This document shows positions 16,378 to 25,055 of a stretch of 44,177 nucleotides of DNA, one piece after another. The DNA comes from Cupriavidus sp. D384 (GTDB lineage: Bacteria; Pseudomonadota; Gammaproteobacteria; Burkholderiales; Burkholderiaceae). Position numbers and translations under genes: made by a program. The notes beneath the pieces were generated by a model. The model was given only the letters and a program-made list of their open reading frames with translations. It did no database searches and was not told where the DNA came from. The stretch lies in contig NZ_BBQI01000129.1 of NCBI RefSeq assembly GCF_001652915.1, positions 1 to 44,177 on the forward strand, written 5' to 3'. Positions within the stretch are counted from its first letter, which is position 1. Each line of letters opens with the position of its first letter.

Positions 16378-17153
16378 AGCGATGATTCCTGAATCTCCAT
16401 CAGCGGTTTTGAAAATACCGGCACAGCCGTGCCAGCGTCGGGAAGTCCTTTCAGCCGCACGCGGCGCACCGGCACGCGGTACAGGCGTGACAAGGCGGCC
16501 TCGTCCATGATCTGGTCGGGCGGCCCGAAGGCGTGCGTGCCATCGGCGAACAGCAGCGACGCATGGCTGGCGAACTCCAGCGCATGCTGGGGCGCATGCG
16601 TGCTGAACACGACCGTCATGCCGTCGGCGGCGAGTTCGGCCAGCAGTTGCAGCGTCAGCGCCTGGTTGTGCCAGTCCATGGCCGCGCAGGGCTCGTCCAG
16701 CAGCAGCACATCCGCATTGGCCGCCAGCGCGCGCGCCAGTACGATCAACTGGCGCTCGCCGCCCGACAGCGAGAGAAAGGTGCGCCCTGCCAGATGCGTG
16801 GCCTCTACCCGCGCAAGCGCGTCGCGGGCGGCGGCATAGTCGGCACGGCCCGGTGCCCGCAGCAGCGAAACGCCACCGGCGCGGCCCAGCAGCACCATCT
16901 CCAGCACGCTCATGGGCAAGGCCGGATGCACTTCCTGCGGCACGAAACCCATGCGGCCCACCCGCCCAACCTGTCCGACGGACGGCGCCAGCTGGCCGGC
17001 AAGGATCTTCAGCAGCGTCGACTTGCCCGCCCCATTGGCGCCCATCAACGCGCACAGCGCGCCGCGGGGCAGCTGCAGGCGCACGTCACGCAGCACGGTG
17101 TGCGCGCCATAGCAATGGCCGATGCCATCGCCCTGCAAAACGATGTCAGCCAT
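16374..17153 (-). CDS. FecE/BtuD-type ABC transporter ATPase
   Basis: A 259-residue ATP-binding subunit of an iron-chelate/cobalamin-type importer. Walker A is GANGAGKST near residues 38-46, the signature is LSLSGGERQ near 126-134, Walker B is DVLLLDEPCAAMD, and the switch His is in STHAPQHALE. All parts are intact. The order in the operon (receptor, binding protein, permease, ATPase) is standard for FecBCDE-like systems. The start overlaps the permease end by 8 bp and the stop overlaps the next start by 4 bp, so translation is coupled. It energises import of the ligand captured by the binding protein at 18168. Confidence 0.92.
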   Translation of the reverse strand: MADIVLQGDGIGHCYGAHTVLRDVRLQLPRGALCALMGANGAGKSTLLKILAGQLAPSVGQVGRVGRMGFVPQEVHPALPMSVLEMVLLGRAGGVSLLRAPGRADYAAARDALARVEATHLAGRTFLSLSGGERQLIVLARALAANADVLLLDEPCAAMDWHNQALTLQLLAELAADGMTVVFSTHAPQHALEFASHASLLFADGTHAFGPPDQIMDEAALSRLYRVPVRRVRLKGLPDAGTAVPVFSKPLMEIQESSL

Positions 17154-18171
17154 TGGCGGCGCCTCCGAGCCTGCGGATCAGGAGGGCAAACACCGGTGCC
17201 CCCAGCAGGGCAGTCAATGCCCCCAGCGGAATTTCCATCTGCGTAAGCGTGCGCGCCAGCGTGTCGACAAGAATCAGGTAACCCGCACCGGCCAGCACGG
17301 TATGGAGCAGGAAGCGCCGGTGGTCGCCGCCGCAGCTCATGCGCACCAGGTGCGGCACCACCAGCCCAACCCAGCCCACCACGCCACATACGGCCACGCT
17401 GGACGCCGTGATGACGCCAACCGCCAGCAGCGCCAGCACCCGCACGCGCGCCACCGGCACGCCCAGGCTGCGCGCATCGGCCTCGCCAACCGCCAGCGCC
17501 ATCAGATGAAAGCGCAGTCCATACAGCAGCAACAGGCCCAGTCCGATACATGGCAACGCCAGCAGCAGCCGTGGATAGTCGGCGGCCGCAAGGCTGCCCA
17601 TCAGCCAGAAGATGATGGCCGGCAGCTGGTTCTGCGGATCGGCCATCAGCTTGATCAGCGACACGCCGGAGGCAAACACCGCATTGACCACAATGCCCGC
17701 CAGTACCAGCAGCACCGTGCCACCGCCGTGCGCTGCCTGCCCATGGCGTGCGCCCGCGAGCCAGTACACCGCGAACAGCGACAACATGCCCCACAGCAGC
17801 GCGCTGGCAACCAGCGGCCAGCCGTCGCCGACAATCAGCAACGCCAGCACGCCGCCAAACGCCGCGCCCGACGACACGCCCAGCAGTTGCGGCTCGGCCA
17901 GCGGATTGCGGAACAGCGCCTGAAGCGCCGCACCGGCACCGGCCAGCCCGGCACCCACCAGCGCCGCCAGCAGCACGCGCGGCAGGCGCACGCCTTGCAC
18001 CACGCTCTCCTGCATCGGGCTCCAGTCGCCCTGGCCCAGCAGCGGGGCCGACAGAATGCGCAGCACCGTGCCGGGATCGATCGCGTAGCGGCCCGCAGCC
18101 AACGCAAACAAGGCGATGAGTGGCAGTGCCGCCAGCAGCAGCACAGTGGCAAGCGGACGGGTCGGCGTCAT
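17146..18171 (-). CDS. FecCD-family ABC transporter permease
   Basis: A 341-residue polytopic inner-membrane protein of the FecCD/BtuC family, with about ten helices; it would form the homodimeric channel of the importer. The signatures are LPRVLLAALVGAGLAGAGAALQALFRNPLAEPQLLGVSSGAA near the N-terminus and a later VGWVGLVVPHLVRMSCGGDHR, which includes the coupling-helix region. The ATG at 18171 overlaps the binding-protein stop by 4 bases and the protein begins in a hydrophobic helix; longer starts in the same frame lie inside the binding-protein gene. It pairs with the ATPase at 16374. Confidence 0.92.
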   Translation of the reverse strand: MTPTRPLATVLLLAALPLIALFALAAGRYAIDPGTVLRILSAPLLGQGDWSPMQESVVQGVRLPRVLLAALVGAGLAGAGAALQALFRNPLAEPQLLGVSSGAAFGGVLALLIVGDGWPLVASALLWGMLSLFAVYWLAGARHGQAAHGGGTVLLVLAGIVVNAVFASGVSLIKLMADPQNQLPAIIFWLMGSLAAADYPRLLLALPCIGLGLLLLYGLRFHLMALAVGEADARSLGVPVARVRVLALLAVGVITASSVAVCGVVGWVGLVVPHLVRMSCGGDHRRFLLHTVLAGAGYLILVDTLARTLTQMEIPLGALTALLGAPVFALLIRRLGGAANG

Positions 18172-19262
18172 GGCTTCCCTCCCGCCCCGAACAGCACCCG
18201 GTAGTGCGCACTGGCGCCGTTGGCATCCAGCTTCAGCAGGTCGTCGGTATCGCGCTCGCTCAGGCGATAGTCGTAGAGCATGCGGTAGGCCTCGGCGATA
18301 CGTGGCCGCACGCCCGGCTCGGCCCGTTGCGGATGGAACAGGCTGAACAGCCAGTCCAGCGTCAACGGGGTTTCCTGGCTGGGCGGGTCCCATCGAAATC
18401 CGCCGTGCGGATAGCTGTAGATGCGGCGCTCGCGCACTGCCGCCAGGCCACGAAGCCGCACGTCGGCGTACAGGTCGGCCGGTGCCAGCCCCGGCTCGAA
18501 GTTGTTGAGCAGCACGATCTGCGGGTCCCACGCCAGCAACTGCTCGACATCCACCTGGGCAAAGCCCGCGACACCGGCCGCAACATTGACGCCGCCTGCC
18601 AGGCGGATATCGCCGTCCATGCTGGTGCCCTTGCCGGCCGCGCGCAGGCCAGACCGCGCCCGTTGCAGGTAGAGCACGCGCGGGCGCTCCGCCGCCGGCA
18701 TCGCGGCAGCACGTTTGGCGATGGCCTCGCGGGTGGTCTCGAACCAGCGCGCCAGGCTTTCGCCCCGCTCGGCCTTGCCCAGGCCCGCGCCAACCAGCCG
18801 CAGCCAGCCGGCGGCCACGCTGCTGTCGCCGTAGCGCAGCGTGATCACCGGCAGGCCGATGTCACGGATCGGGCGAACAATGTCGTCGCCACGATCGCCC
18901 CACTGGAACACCAGGTCTGCCTTTGCGGCCGCCAGCGCCTCGACGTTGGGCACGAACCCCTCCCCGGCGATCTGGGCCGGCATGCGCGCCGCGTCGGGAA
19001 ACATGCGTCCGAGCATGCCCAGTTCGAAGTCGGCCCGACTGGCCGCGTGCATACCCACCAGCCGGCTGGCACCGCCATCCACCGCCATGACCATCGAGGC
19101 GATCGGAATCGGGATCGCCGCCACGCGCTCCACGCGGGCCGGGATGGCAACGCGGCGTCCGGTCTGGTCCTCGACCTCGGTCGCACTGACGGCTGGCGCC
19201 GTCGACAACAGGAAAAGGGGCGCCAGCAGCAGGGCCGGCCATCCGGATGTCAGGCCGCGCAT
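18168..19262 (-). CDS. Periplasmic iron-chelate/heme/cobalamin-type binding protein (FecB/BtuF fold)
   Basis: A 364-residue exported protein. The signal peptide is MRGLTSGWPALLLAPLFLLSTAPAVSA. The body starts TEVEDQTGRRVAIPARVERVAAIP, the usual opening of class III periplasmic binding proteins, followed by VEALAAAKADLVFQWGDRGDD and VEQLLAWDPQIVLLNN. The two lobes joined by one helix fit FecB/BtuF. The ATG at 19262 overlaps the TonB-receptor stop by one base. The mature part has no Cys lipobox, so it is probably soluble in the periplasm. The ligand is probably an Fe chelate, because a Fur-box-like site precedes the operon; heme or cobalamin remain possible. Confidence 0.88.
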   Translation of the reverse strand: MRGLTSGWPALLLAPLFLLSTAPAVSATEVEDQTGRRVAIPARVERVAAIPIPIASMVMAVDGGASRLVGMHAASRADFELGMLGRMFPDAARMPAQIAGEGFVPNVEALAAAKADLVFQWGDRGDDIVRPIRDIGLPVITLRYGDSSVAAGWLRLVGAGLGKAERGESLARWFETTREAIAKRAAAMPAAERPRVLYLQRARSGLRAAGKGTSMDGDIRLAGGVNVAAGVAGFAQVDVEQLLAWDPQIVLLNNFEPGLAPADLYADVRLRGLAAVRERRIYSYPHGGFRWDPPSQETPLTLDWLFSLFHPQRAEPGVRPRIAEAYRMLYDYRLSERDTDDLLKLDANGASAHYRVLFGAGGKP

Positions 19263-21400
19263 CAGTACACCGCCGTCAGCTTGAGCACCACGGCCCTGCC
19301 GGGCTCCACCAGCGGATTGCCCACCAGCGTGTTCGGATAGGAAAGGTTTTCCGTCACCGTGGGATTGCGCCCCACCTGGTTGAACACGTTTTCCACGCCT
19401 GCCAGCAACTTCCAGTCGCGCCATCCATCGCCGAGCACGCGGTTCACATCGAGCCCGAAGAACAGGTCGACCATGGCGTAACCGGCCGTCCGGCGCTCCT
19501 GCGTCGCATCGATCTGGCTCTTGGCCTTGAATGCGCGCACCACGCTCTCGCCATACCATCCAGCCCCCTCGTAGCGCAGCGACGCGTTGGCGGTGAGCGG
19601 CGCGACGTACGGCAGCGGCTGGCCGTTCACGTCGTTGCGGGCATGGGTATAGGCTGCCGACGCGCCCACGCTCCAGCGCGGGGTGACCTGCGTGCGTCCC
19701 TCGACCTCGACACCCTTGATGGTGGCCTTGCCAATGTTCTGGCGTTGGTACAGGTTGGCGCCGATCCGTTGCAGCGTGATCAGGTCCGTGTACTTGCTCT
19801 GGTACGCGGTCAGCCGCGTCCATCCGCGTTCGCCGAACCAGCGCACGCCCACTTCGGCTGTCAGGTTGGTCTCGGGCTTCAGGTCCGGCGACGGCAGCGT
19901 GGGCTGGGTGCCGGCGATGCTGGAGATCGTCAGGTTCATGCCGGACGGTGCGCGGAAGCCCCGGCTCAGGTTGCCCACCAGCTGCCAGTTGGGCACGAAC
20001 TCGTAGATCGCCCCGATGCCACCGGTCACGGCATAGTGGCGTGGGTGGGTCTTGTCGGCGTAGGCCTGGGTCAGCCTGGCGGCTTCGCCTGCATAGCTGT
20101 CGCCAATTCGGATATCTACGATGTCACCGCGCAGCGAGCCGGAAAGCGTCCATTTTTCGCTGATATGCCAGTTGTCATTGACGAACAGCCCCACGTTGGT
20201 CTGGTCGGCGCTGCGCTCCATCTGGCGCCATCCGGTGTCCGCCACCAGCGCGCCGGTGCTGTTTCGGTACCGCTGCACGCTGTTCACGCGGCCATCGAAG
20301 CTCTCGTTGAAGAAATCGCCACCAAAACTGAGGGAATGCTCGCCCAGCTGCTTCATGGCGGTCAGATGGCCACCCCACACAGTGGGCGTGTAGACCTTGA
20401 TGTGGTTGTAGGCGGTGACCGCCGGCGAAGTGCTGTTGCGCTGGTAGATATCGGTATCGAAATCGCGCACGTAGAGACTGGCATCCACGCTGTCGGCCAC
20501 GGCGCCGAAGTTGCGGCCCTGATAGGCCACGCGCACGTTGCGCTCGATGATCGGGTCCTCGCGCACGCTGAGCCACGGCTCGCCGGGGGCCGCACCCAGT
20601 CCGCCGGCCCGCTTGCTGACCACGCGTGCATAGCGCCCCGACAGCTCCCAGCGCGAATCGGCGTTGGGCCGGAATCCCACGGCAAGGTCCGCGCCCGTCG
20701 AGCTGAAACCGCTGTTGAGGGCATCGCCGATCGGCGTGGCATAGTCACCGGCGTCGCGGTGGTTGATACCGAACATCACGTCGAAGCCGTTGCCGCCGCC
20801 CAGCAGTTCGACGCGCCCCCCCACCATGTTGTTCACGCTGTTCCATTCCAGCGCGCGCAGCTTTGGCTGCAGCGTGAAGGGCTGGTCGGGGTCCACCCTG
20901 GCGCGCCGCGTCACGACGTTGACCACCCCGTTCAGGGCGTCGGAGCCATACAGCGCTGACGCCGGCCCGCGGATCACCTCGATACGCTCGATCGCGTTGG
21001 GATCGATCATGTTGTATTCGAGCGTGGTGCGGCCGCGATAGCGGTCACCGTCGATAGCCATGATCGAGCGGCCGGAATTGGAGTTGAAGCCGCGCATCAC
21101 GATCTGTCCGCCCAACCCGCCGGTACGCGCGAATGCGATGCCCGGCACGTCCGCCAGCAGCCCCTGGATGCCGCCGCTGCCCACGCGCTCGCGCACCTGT
21201 TCGCCGGTGATGACGGTGACCGCGCGCGGCGTTTCCTCAACGGTACTGGCCGTGCGCGTGGCGCTGACTGTCACACTTTCCAGCTCATGGACCTGCCCGG
21301 CCACCGATGCCACCCCCAGGCACGGCCACCCCAGCGCCAAGACCCCACCCGTCGAGCCAATCAGCCAGATTCGCCGGCAGGACGCAAATTTACGAACCAC
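19262..21400 (-). CDS. TonB-dependent outer-membrane receptor
   Basis: About 712 residues from GTG at 21400, which has GGGGA upstream; a TTG start at 21418 would add six residues. A signal sequence is followed by the TonB box region (ESVTVSATRTASTVEETPRAVTVITGEQV), then the plug domain (GIQGLLADVPGIAFARTGGLGGQIVMRGFNSNSG and IERIEVIRGPASALYGSDALNGVVNVVTR). The beta-barrel runs from about residue 200 to the end, closing with the aromatic-rich PGRAVVLKLTAVY. It imports a ligand using TonB energy. The plug and barrel resemble heme/siderophore receptors, but the ligand is not determined. It is the first gene of the six-gene operon and follows the Fur-box-like palindrome at 21452, which suggests induction by iron starvation. 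Confidence 0.92.
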   Translation of the reverse strand: MVRKFASCRRIWLIGSTGGVLALGWPCLGVASVAGQVHELESVTVSATRTASTVEETPRAVTVITGEQVRERVGSGGIQGLLADVPGIAFARTGGLGGQIVMRGFNSNSGRSIMAIDGDRYRGRTTLEYNMIDPNAIERIEVIRGPASALYGSDALNGVVNVVTRRARVDPDQPFTLQPKLRALEWNSVNNMVGGRVELLGGGNGFDVMFGINHRDAGDYATPIGDALNSGFSSTGADLAVGFRPNADSRWELSGRYARVVSKRAGGLGAAPGEPWLSVREDPIIERNVRVAYQGRNFGAVADSVDASLYVRDFDTDIYQRNSTSPAVTAYNHIKVYTPTVWGGHLTAMKQLGEHSLSFGGDFFNESFDGRVNSVQRYRNSTGALVADTGWRQMERSADQTNVGLFVNDNWHISEKWTLSGSLRGDIVDIRIGDSYAGEAARLTQAYADKTHPRHYAVTGGIGAIYEFVPNWQLVGNLSRGFRAPSGMNLTISSIAGTQPTLPSPDLKPETNLTAEVGVRWFGERGWTRLTAYQSKYTDLITLQRIGANLYQRQNIGKATIKGVEVEGRTQVTPRWSVGASAAYTHARNDVNGQPLPYVAPLTANASLRYEGAGWYGESVVRAFKAKSQIDATQERRTAGYAMVDLFFGLDVNRVLGDGWRDWKLLAGVENVFNQVGRNPTVTENLSYPNTLVGNPLVEPGRAVVLKLTAVY

Positions 21401-21451
21401 GATGTTTTCCCCGATCAAGGATCACCCGCTTGCGAGGGTGATCTATCTATT

Positions 21452-21470
21452 GCAAATGATTATCATTTGC
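21452..21470. promoter_or_regulatory. Fur box between the TonB operon and the Crp/Fnr gene
   Basis: GCAAATGAT-T-ATCATTTGC is a perfect 19-bp palindrome (9-bp arms) carrying the ATGATTATCAT core of the Fur consensus. It lies 51 bp upstream of the receptor GTG and 30 bp upstream of the regulator ATG, so bound Fur could block both divergent promoters. Confidence 0.8.
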
Positions 21471-21500
21471 GAATTATTCGTGAGTGGGGTCGAATCACCA

Positions 21501-22208
21501 ATGAGAAATGTCAAGACAGCCAGCGCGGGGATGGCCGAAGCACGGGCGATGTTGTCCACCCATCCGGTGCTGCATCCGCACGCCGTGAGCGAGCACCTGC
21601 TGGCGCGGGCATCGATCCGCCATCTGCAAAAAGGGGAGTACGTGTTCCGGCAGGACCAGCCGGCCGACTACTGGTACGTGGTGGTGCAGGGACGCGTCGA
21701 CACGCTGCGCATGGGCATCGACGGAGAAGACCGGATCATTCACCACGTGCAGGCGGGCCAGTTGCTGGCGGCCATCGTGATGTTCCTGCAACAGCCCCGG
21801 TATCCCGTGGAAGCCCGCGCGGCCGTGGACAGCACGCTATGCCGGATCACGCGGGCAGCCCTCCATCGGGCGTGCCTGGATTACCCGGCCCTCGCCATGG
21901 GTATGCTGCAACTGGCCGCCCAGACGGTGACGCTGCGCATCGACGATGTCGATACCCTGGCCAGCACCACCGCCCAGCAGCGCCTGGCCGCCTATCTGCT
22001 GCGGCTCGGCACGGTGGACGGGCCGCATGTGGAGCTGCCGGTGAGCCAGCGGCAACTGGCGGCCAGGCTGGGCGTGCGCGCCGAGACGCTGAACCGGCTG
22101 CTGTCCGAATGGCAACGGCTGGGCTACCTTGCCGGGAAGGGCCGGCACTGGCATGTCGTGGCCCGCGCGGCGCTGGAAGCGCTGGCACACGGCACGCGCG
22201 ACCGGTGA
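21501..22208 (+). CDS. Crp/Fnr-family transcriptional regulator
   Basis: A 235-residue regulator with a cyclic-nucleotide-binding-like beta-roll (about residues 35-125: YVFRQDQPADYWYVVVQGRVDTLRM), a long dimerisation helix and a C-terminal winged helix-turn-helix (VELPVSQRQLAARLGVRAETLNRLLSEWQRLGYL). It lacks the N-terminal Cys cluster of Fnr, and the phosphate-cassette Arg/Ser of Crp is not apparent, so the effector is unknown. The ATG at 21501 is placed by the start of the coding pattern; earlier in-frame starts run through the Fur-box region. It is divergent from the TonB operon and shares the Fur box, so it is probably iron-controlled and may in turn control the operon. Confidence 0.85.
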   Translation: MRNVKTASAGMAEARAMLSTHPVLHPHAVSEHLLARASIRHLQKGEYVFRQDQPADYWYVVVQGRVDTLRMGIDGEDRIIHHVQAGQLLAAIVMFLQQPRYPVEARAAVDSTLCRITRAALHRACLDYPALAMGMLQLAAQTVTLRIDDVDTLASTTAQQRLAAYLLRLGTVDGPHVELPVSQRQLAARLGVRAETLNRLLSEWQRLGYLAGKGRHWHVVARAALEALAHGTRDR

Positions 22209-22232
22209 CGGCGAGCCGCGGCGCGCGACGCG

Positions 22233-22274
22233 CAAAAGAAAAAACCCCGCGGGCGCTTGCACGCCTGCGGGGTT
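22233..22274 (-). terminator. Bidirectional terminator, best for acnB
   Basis: AACCCCGC (22243-22250) pairs with GCGGGGTT (22267-22274). On the minus strand the stem is followed by a run of six T, then CTTTTG, giving a good intrinsic terminator for acnB. It also lies 34 bp after the convergent Crp/Fnr stop codon. Confidence 0.75.
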
Positions 22275-22328
22275 CATCGGCCTTCGGTCTGTTCCCCGCG
22301 CGTTGTGGCCGCGGGGGAACGCTGACGC

Positions 22329-24920
22329 TTACATCGACACCGTGTCGGCCACGTCCTTGAAGTCTTCGATCTGGTCGAAGTTCATGTACTTGTAGATCTT
22401 GTCGCCGTTGGCGGTGAGCACGCCCATGTCGGCCATGTACTCTTCCTTGTTCGGGATACGGCCAAGGCGCGAGCAGATGGCGGCCAGTTCGGCCGAACCC
22501 AGGTACACGTTGGTGTTCTTGCCCAGACGGTTCGGGAAGTTACGCGTCGACGTGGACATCACCGTGGCGCCTTCGCGCACCTGTGCCTGGTTACCCATGC
22601 ACAGCGAGCAGCCCGGCATTTCGGTACGTGCACCGGCAGTGCCGAACACGCCGTAGTGGCCTTCCTCGGTCAGCTGCTTCTGATCCATCTTGGTCGGCGG
22701 GGCGACCCACAGCTTCACGGGGATGTCGCGCTTGCCTTCCAGCAGCTTCGACGCGGCACGGAAGTGACCGATGTTGGTCATGCACGAACCGATGAACACT
22801 TCGTCGATCTTGGCGCCAGCCACGTCCGACAGCGTCTTCACGTCGTCCGGATCGTTCGGGCAGGCCACGATCGGCTCATGCACGTCGGCCAGGTCGATCT
22901 CGATCACGGCGGCGTACTCGGCGTCGGCATCCGGTGCCAGCAGCTTCGGATCGGCCAGCCATGCTTCCATGGCCTTGATACGGCGCTGCAGGCTGCGCGG
23001 GTCCTGGTAGCCCTCGGCGATCATCCACTTCAGCAGCGTGATGTTGCTGTTGATGTATTCGATGATCGGTTCCTTGTTCAGGTGCACCGAGCAACCGGCG
23101 GCCGAACGTTCTGCCGAGGCGTCCGACAGTTCGAATGCCTGTTCAACCTTCAGGTCGGGCAGGCCTTCGATTTCGAGGATACGGCCCGAGAAGATGTTCT
23201 GCTTGCCTTGCTTGGCCACGGTCAGCAGGCCTTGCTTGATCGCGTACAGCGGAATGGCGTTGACCAGGTCGCGCAGCGTCACGCCGGGCTGCATCTTGCC
23301 CTTGAAGCGGACCAGCACCGATTCCGGCATGTCCAGCGGCATCACGCCGGTAGCGGCGGCAAAGGCGACCAGGCCCGAACCGGCCGGGAAGCTGATGCCG
23401 ATCGGGAAGCGGGTGTGCGAATCGCCGCCGGTGCCCACGGTGTCGGGCAGCAGCATGCGGTTCAGCCACGAGTGGATCACGCCGTCGCCCGGACGCAGCG
23501 AGATGCCGCCACGGGTGCTGATGAACTGCGGCAGCGTGTGGTGCGTCTTCACGTCAACCGGCTTCGGATACGCGGCGGTGTGGCAGAAGGACTGCATCAC
23601 CAGGTCGGCCGAGAAGCCCAGGCAGGCCAGGTCCTTCAGCTCGTCGCGCGTCATCGGGCCGGTGGTGTCCTGCGAGCCCACCGAGGTCATCTTCGGTTCG
23701 CAGTACGTACCCGGGCGGATGCCCTTGCCTTCGGCCAGGCCGCAGGCGCGGCCAACCATCTTCTGGGCCAGCGTGAAACCCTTGCCGGTGTCGACCGGGT
23801 TCTGCGGCAGGCGGAACAGCGTCGACGGGGCCAGGCCCAGTGCTTCGCGGGCCTTGGCGGTCAGGCCACGGCCGATGATCAGCGGAATACGGCCACCGGC
23901 GCGCACTTCGTCGAACAGCACGTCCGACTTGACCTTGAATTCGGCGATCACGGCGCCGTTCTTCAGGGCCTTGCCTTCATACGGGCGCAGTTCCACGACA
24001 TCGCCCATTTCCATCTGCGACACGTCGAGTTCGATCGGCAGGGCGCCGGCGTCTTCCATCGTGTTGTAGAAGATCGGGGCGATCTTGCTGCCCAGGCACA
24101 CGCCGCCAAAGCGCTTGTTCGGCACGAAGGGAATGTCTTCGCCCGTGAACCACAGCACCGAGTTGGTGGCCGACTTGCGGCTCGAACCCGTACCGACCAC
24201 GTCACCGACGTAGGCCACCAGGTTGCCCTTCTCTTTCAGCGATTCGATGAATGCCACCGGGCCGCGCTTGCCGTCTTCTTCCGGCTGGAACGCCGCGCCT
24301 TCGCGCTTGTTCTTCAGCATGGCCAGCGCGTGCATCGGGATGTCCGGGCGCGTGGTGGCGTCGGGGGCCGGCGACAGGTCGTCGGTGTTGGTCTCGCCCG
24401 GCACCTTGAAAACGGTGATCGTCAGCGATTGCGGCAGTTCCGGGCGGCTCGTGAACCACTCGGCGTCGGCCCAGCTCTGCAGCACAGCCTTGGCGTTGGC
24501 GTTGCCCTTGTCGGCCTTTTCCTTCACATCGTGGAAGGCGTCGAACATCAGCAGCGTCTTCTTCAGCGCGTCGCCGGCCACGGTGCCCACTTCGGCATCG
24601 TCCAGCAGTTCGATCAGCGGCGAGATGTTGTAGCCGCCCAGCATCGTGCCGAGCAGTTCGGTGGCGCGGGCGCGCGAGATCAGTGCGGTCTTTTCCGAAC
24701 CCAGGGCCACGGCGGCCAGGTACGAAGCCTTGACCTTGGCAGCGTCGTCCACGCCAGCCGGCACGCGGTACGTAATCAGGTCCACCAGGGTCTGCTCTTC
24801 ACCCGCCGGCGGGTTCTTGATCAGTTCGATCAGCTCGGCCGTCTGCTTGGCGGTCAGCGGCAGAGGAGGAATGCCAAGCGCAGCGCGTTCGGCGACATGG
24901 GCGCGATAGGTATCAAGCAT
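22329..24920 (-). CDS. acnB: Aconitate hydratase B
   Basis: An 863-residue aconitase of the AcnB type, interconverting citrate and isocitrate in the TCA cycle (and usually 2-methylisocitrate chemistry too). The AcnB-specific order is seen: N-terminal helical HEAT-like domain (about 1-160), swivel domain (160-370, with VGTGSSRKSATNSVLWF), then the catalytic domains 1-3. The 4Fe-4S ligands are in SFCHTAAYPKP and in the GCSLCMGNQ pair. Aconitase B apo-forms can bind RNA in other bacteria. The ATG at 24920 begins MLDTYRAHVAERAALG, which is the usual start. It is transcribed alone from the promoter at 25005, away from the flagellar genes. Confidence 0.97.
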   Translation of the reverse strand: MLDTYRAHVAERAALGIPPLPLTAKQTAELIELIKNPPAGEEQTLVDLITYRVPAGVDDAAKVKASYLAAVALGSEKTALISRARATELLGTMLGGYNISPLIELLDDAEVGTVAGDALKKTLLMFDAFHDVKEKADKGNANAKAVLQSWADAEWFTSRPELPQSLTITVFKVPGETNTDDLSPAPDATTRPDIPMHALAMLKNKREGAAFQPEEDGKRGPVAFIESLKEKGNLVAYVGDVVGTGSSRKSATNSVLWFTGEDIPFVPNKRFGGVCLGSKIAPIFYNTMEDAGALPIELDVSQMEMGDVVELRPYEGKALKNGAVIAEFKVKSDVLFDEVRAGGRIPLIIGRGLTAKAREALGLAPSTLFRLPQNPVDTGKGFTLAQKMVGRACGLAEGKGIRPGTYCEPKMTSVGSQDTTGPMTRDELKDLACLGFSADLVMQSFCHTAAYPKPVDVKTHHTLPQFISTRGGISLRPGDGVIHSWLNRMLLPDTVGTGGDSHTRFPIGISFPAGSGLVAFAAATGVMPLDMPESVLVRFKGKMQPGVTLRDLVNAIPLYAIKQGLLTVAKQGKQNIFSGRILEIEGLPDLKVEQAFELSDASAERSAAGCSVHLNKEPIIEYINSNITLLKWMIAEGYQDPRSLQRRIKAMEAWLADPKLLAPDADAEYAAVIEIDLADVHEPIVACPNDPDDVKTLSDVAGAKIDEVFIGSCMTNIGHFRAASKLLEGKRDIPVKLWVAPPTKMDQKQLTEEGHYGVFGTAGARTEMPGCSLCMGNQAQVREGATVMSTSTRNFPNRLGKNTNVYLGSAELAAICSRLGRIPNKEEYMADMGVLTANGDKIYKYMNFDQIEDFKDVADTVSM

Positions 24921-25004
24921 GGGAACCTGCTGTTAATAGGGTTGTAACGGGGTACTGCCTTGTCTCTTGTGGGCCGGCGGCGCAATACCGCCAGCGGCCG
25001 CGTG

Positions 25005-25033
25005 ATTGTAATCCGAAGTCTGCCAGAGATCAA
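25005..25033 (-). promoter_or_regulatory. acnB promoter
   Basis: On the minus strand TTGATC (25033-25028) and TACAAT (25010-25005) are separated by 17 bp, 85 bp upstream of the acnB ATG. It is close to the sigma70 consensus. The AT-rich operator candidate lies immediately upstream of the -35. Confidence 0.6.
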
Positions 25034-25036
25034 ATG

Positions 25037-25055
25037 TCTTATATCTTATATAAGA
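25037..25055. promoter_or_regulatory. AT-rich operator candidate upstream of acnB
   Basis: Two direct copies of TCTTATAT (25037-25044, 25044-25051) share a base, and the second is half of the perfect 12-bp palindrome TCTTATATAAGA (25044-25055). The mixed direct and inverted half-sites next to the -35 box look like a binding site for a GntR-type regulator; no such gene adjoins acnB here, so the protein would be encoded elsewhere. Confidence 0.5.

Noticed and set aside
22656..24947. A 763-codon open frame on the plus strand opposite acnB
   Set aside because: It is the antisense shadow of a confident AcnB gene in GC-rich DNA; its translation is rich in Arg, His and Gln with no recognisable domain.
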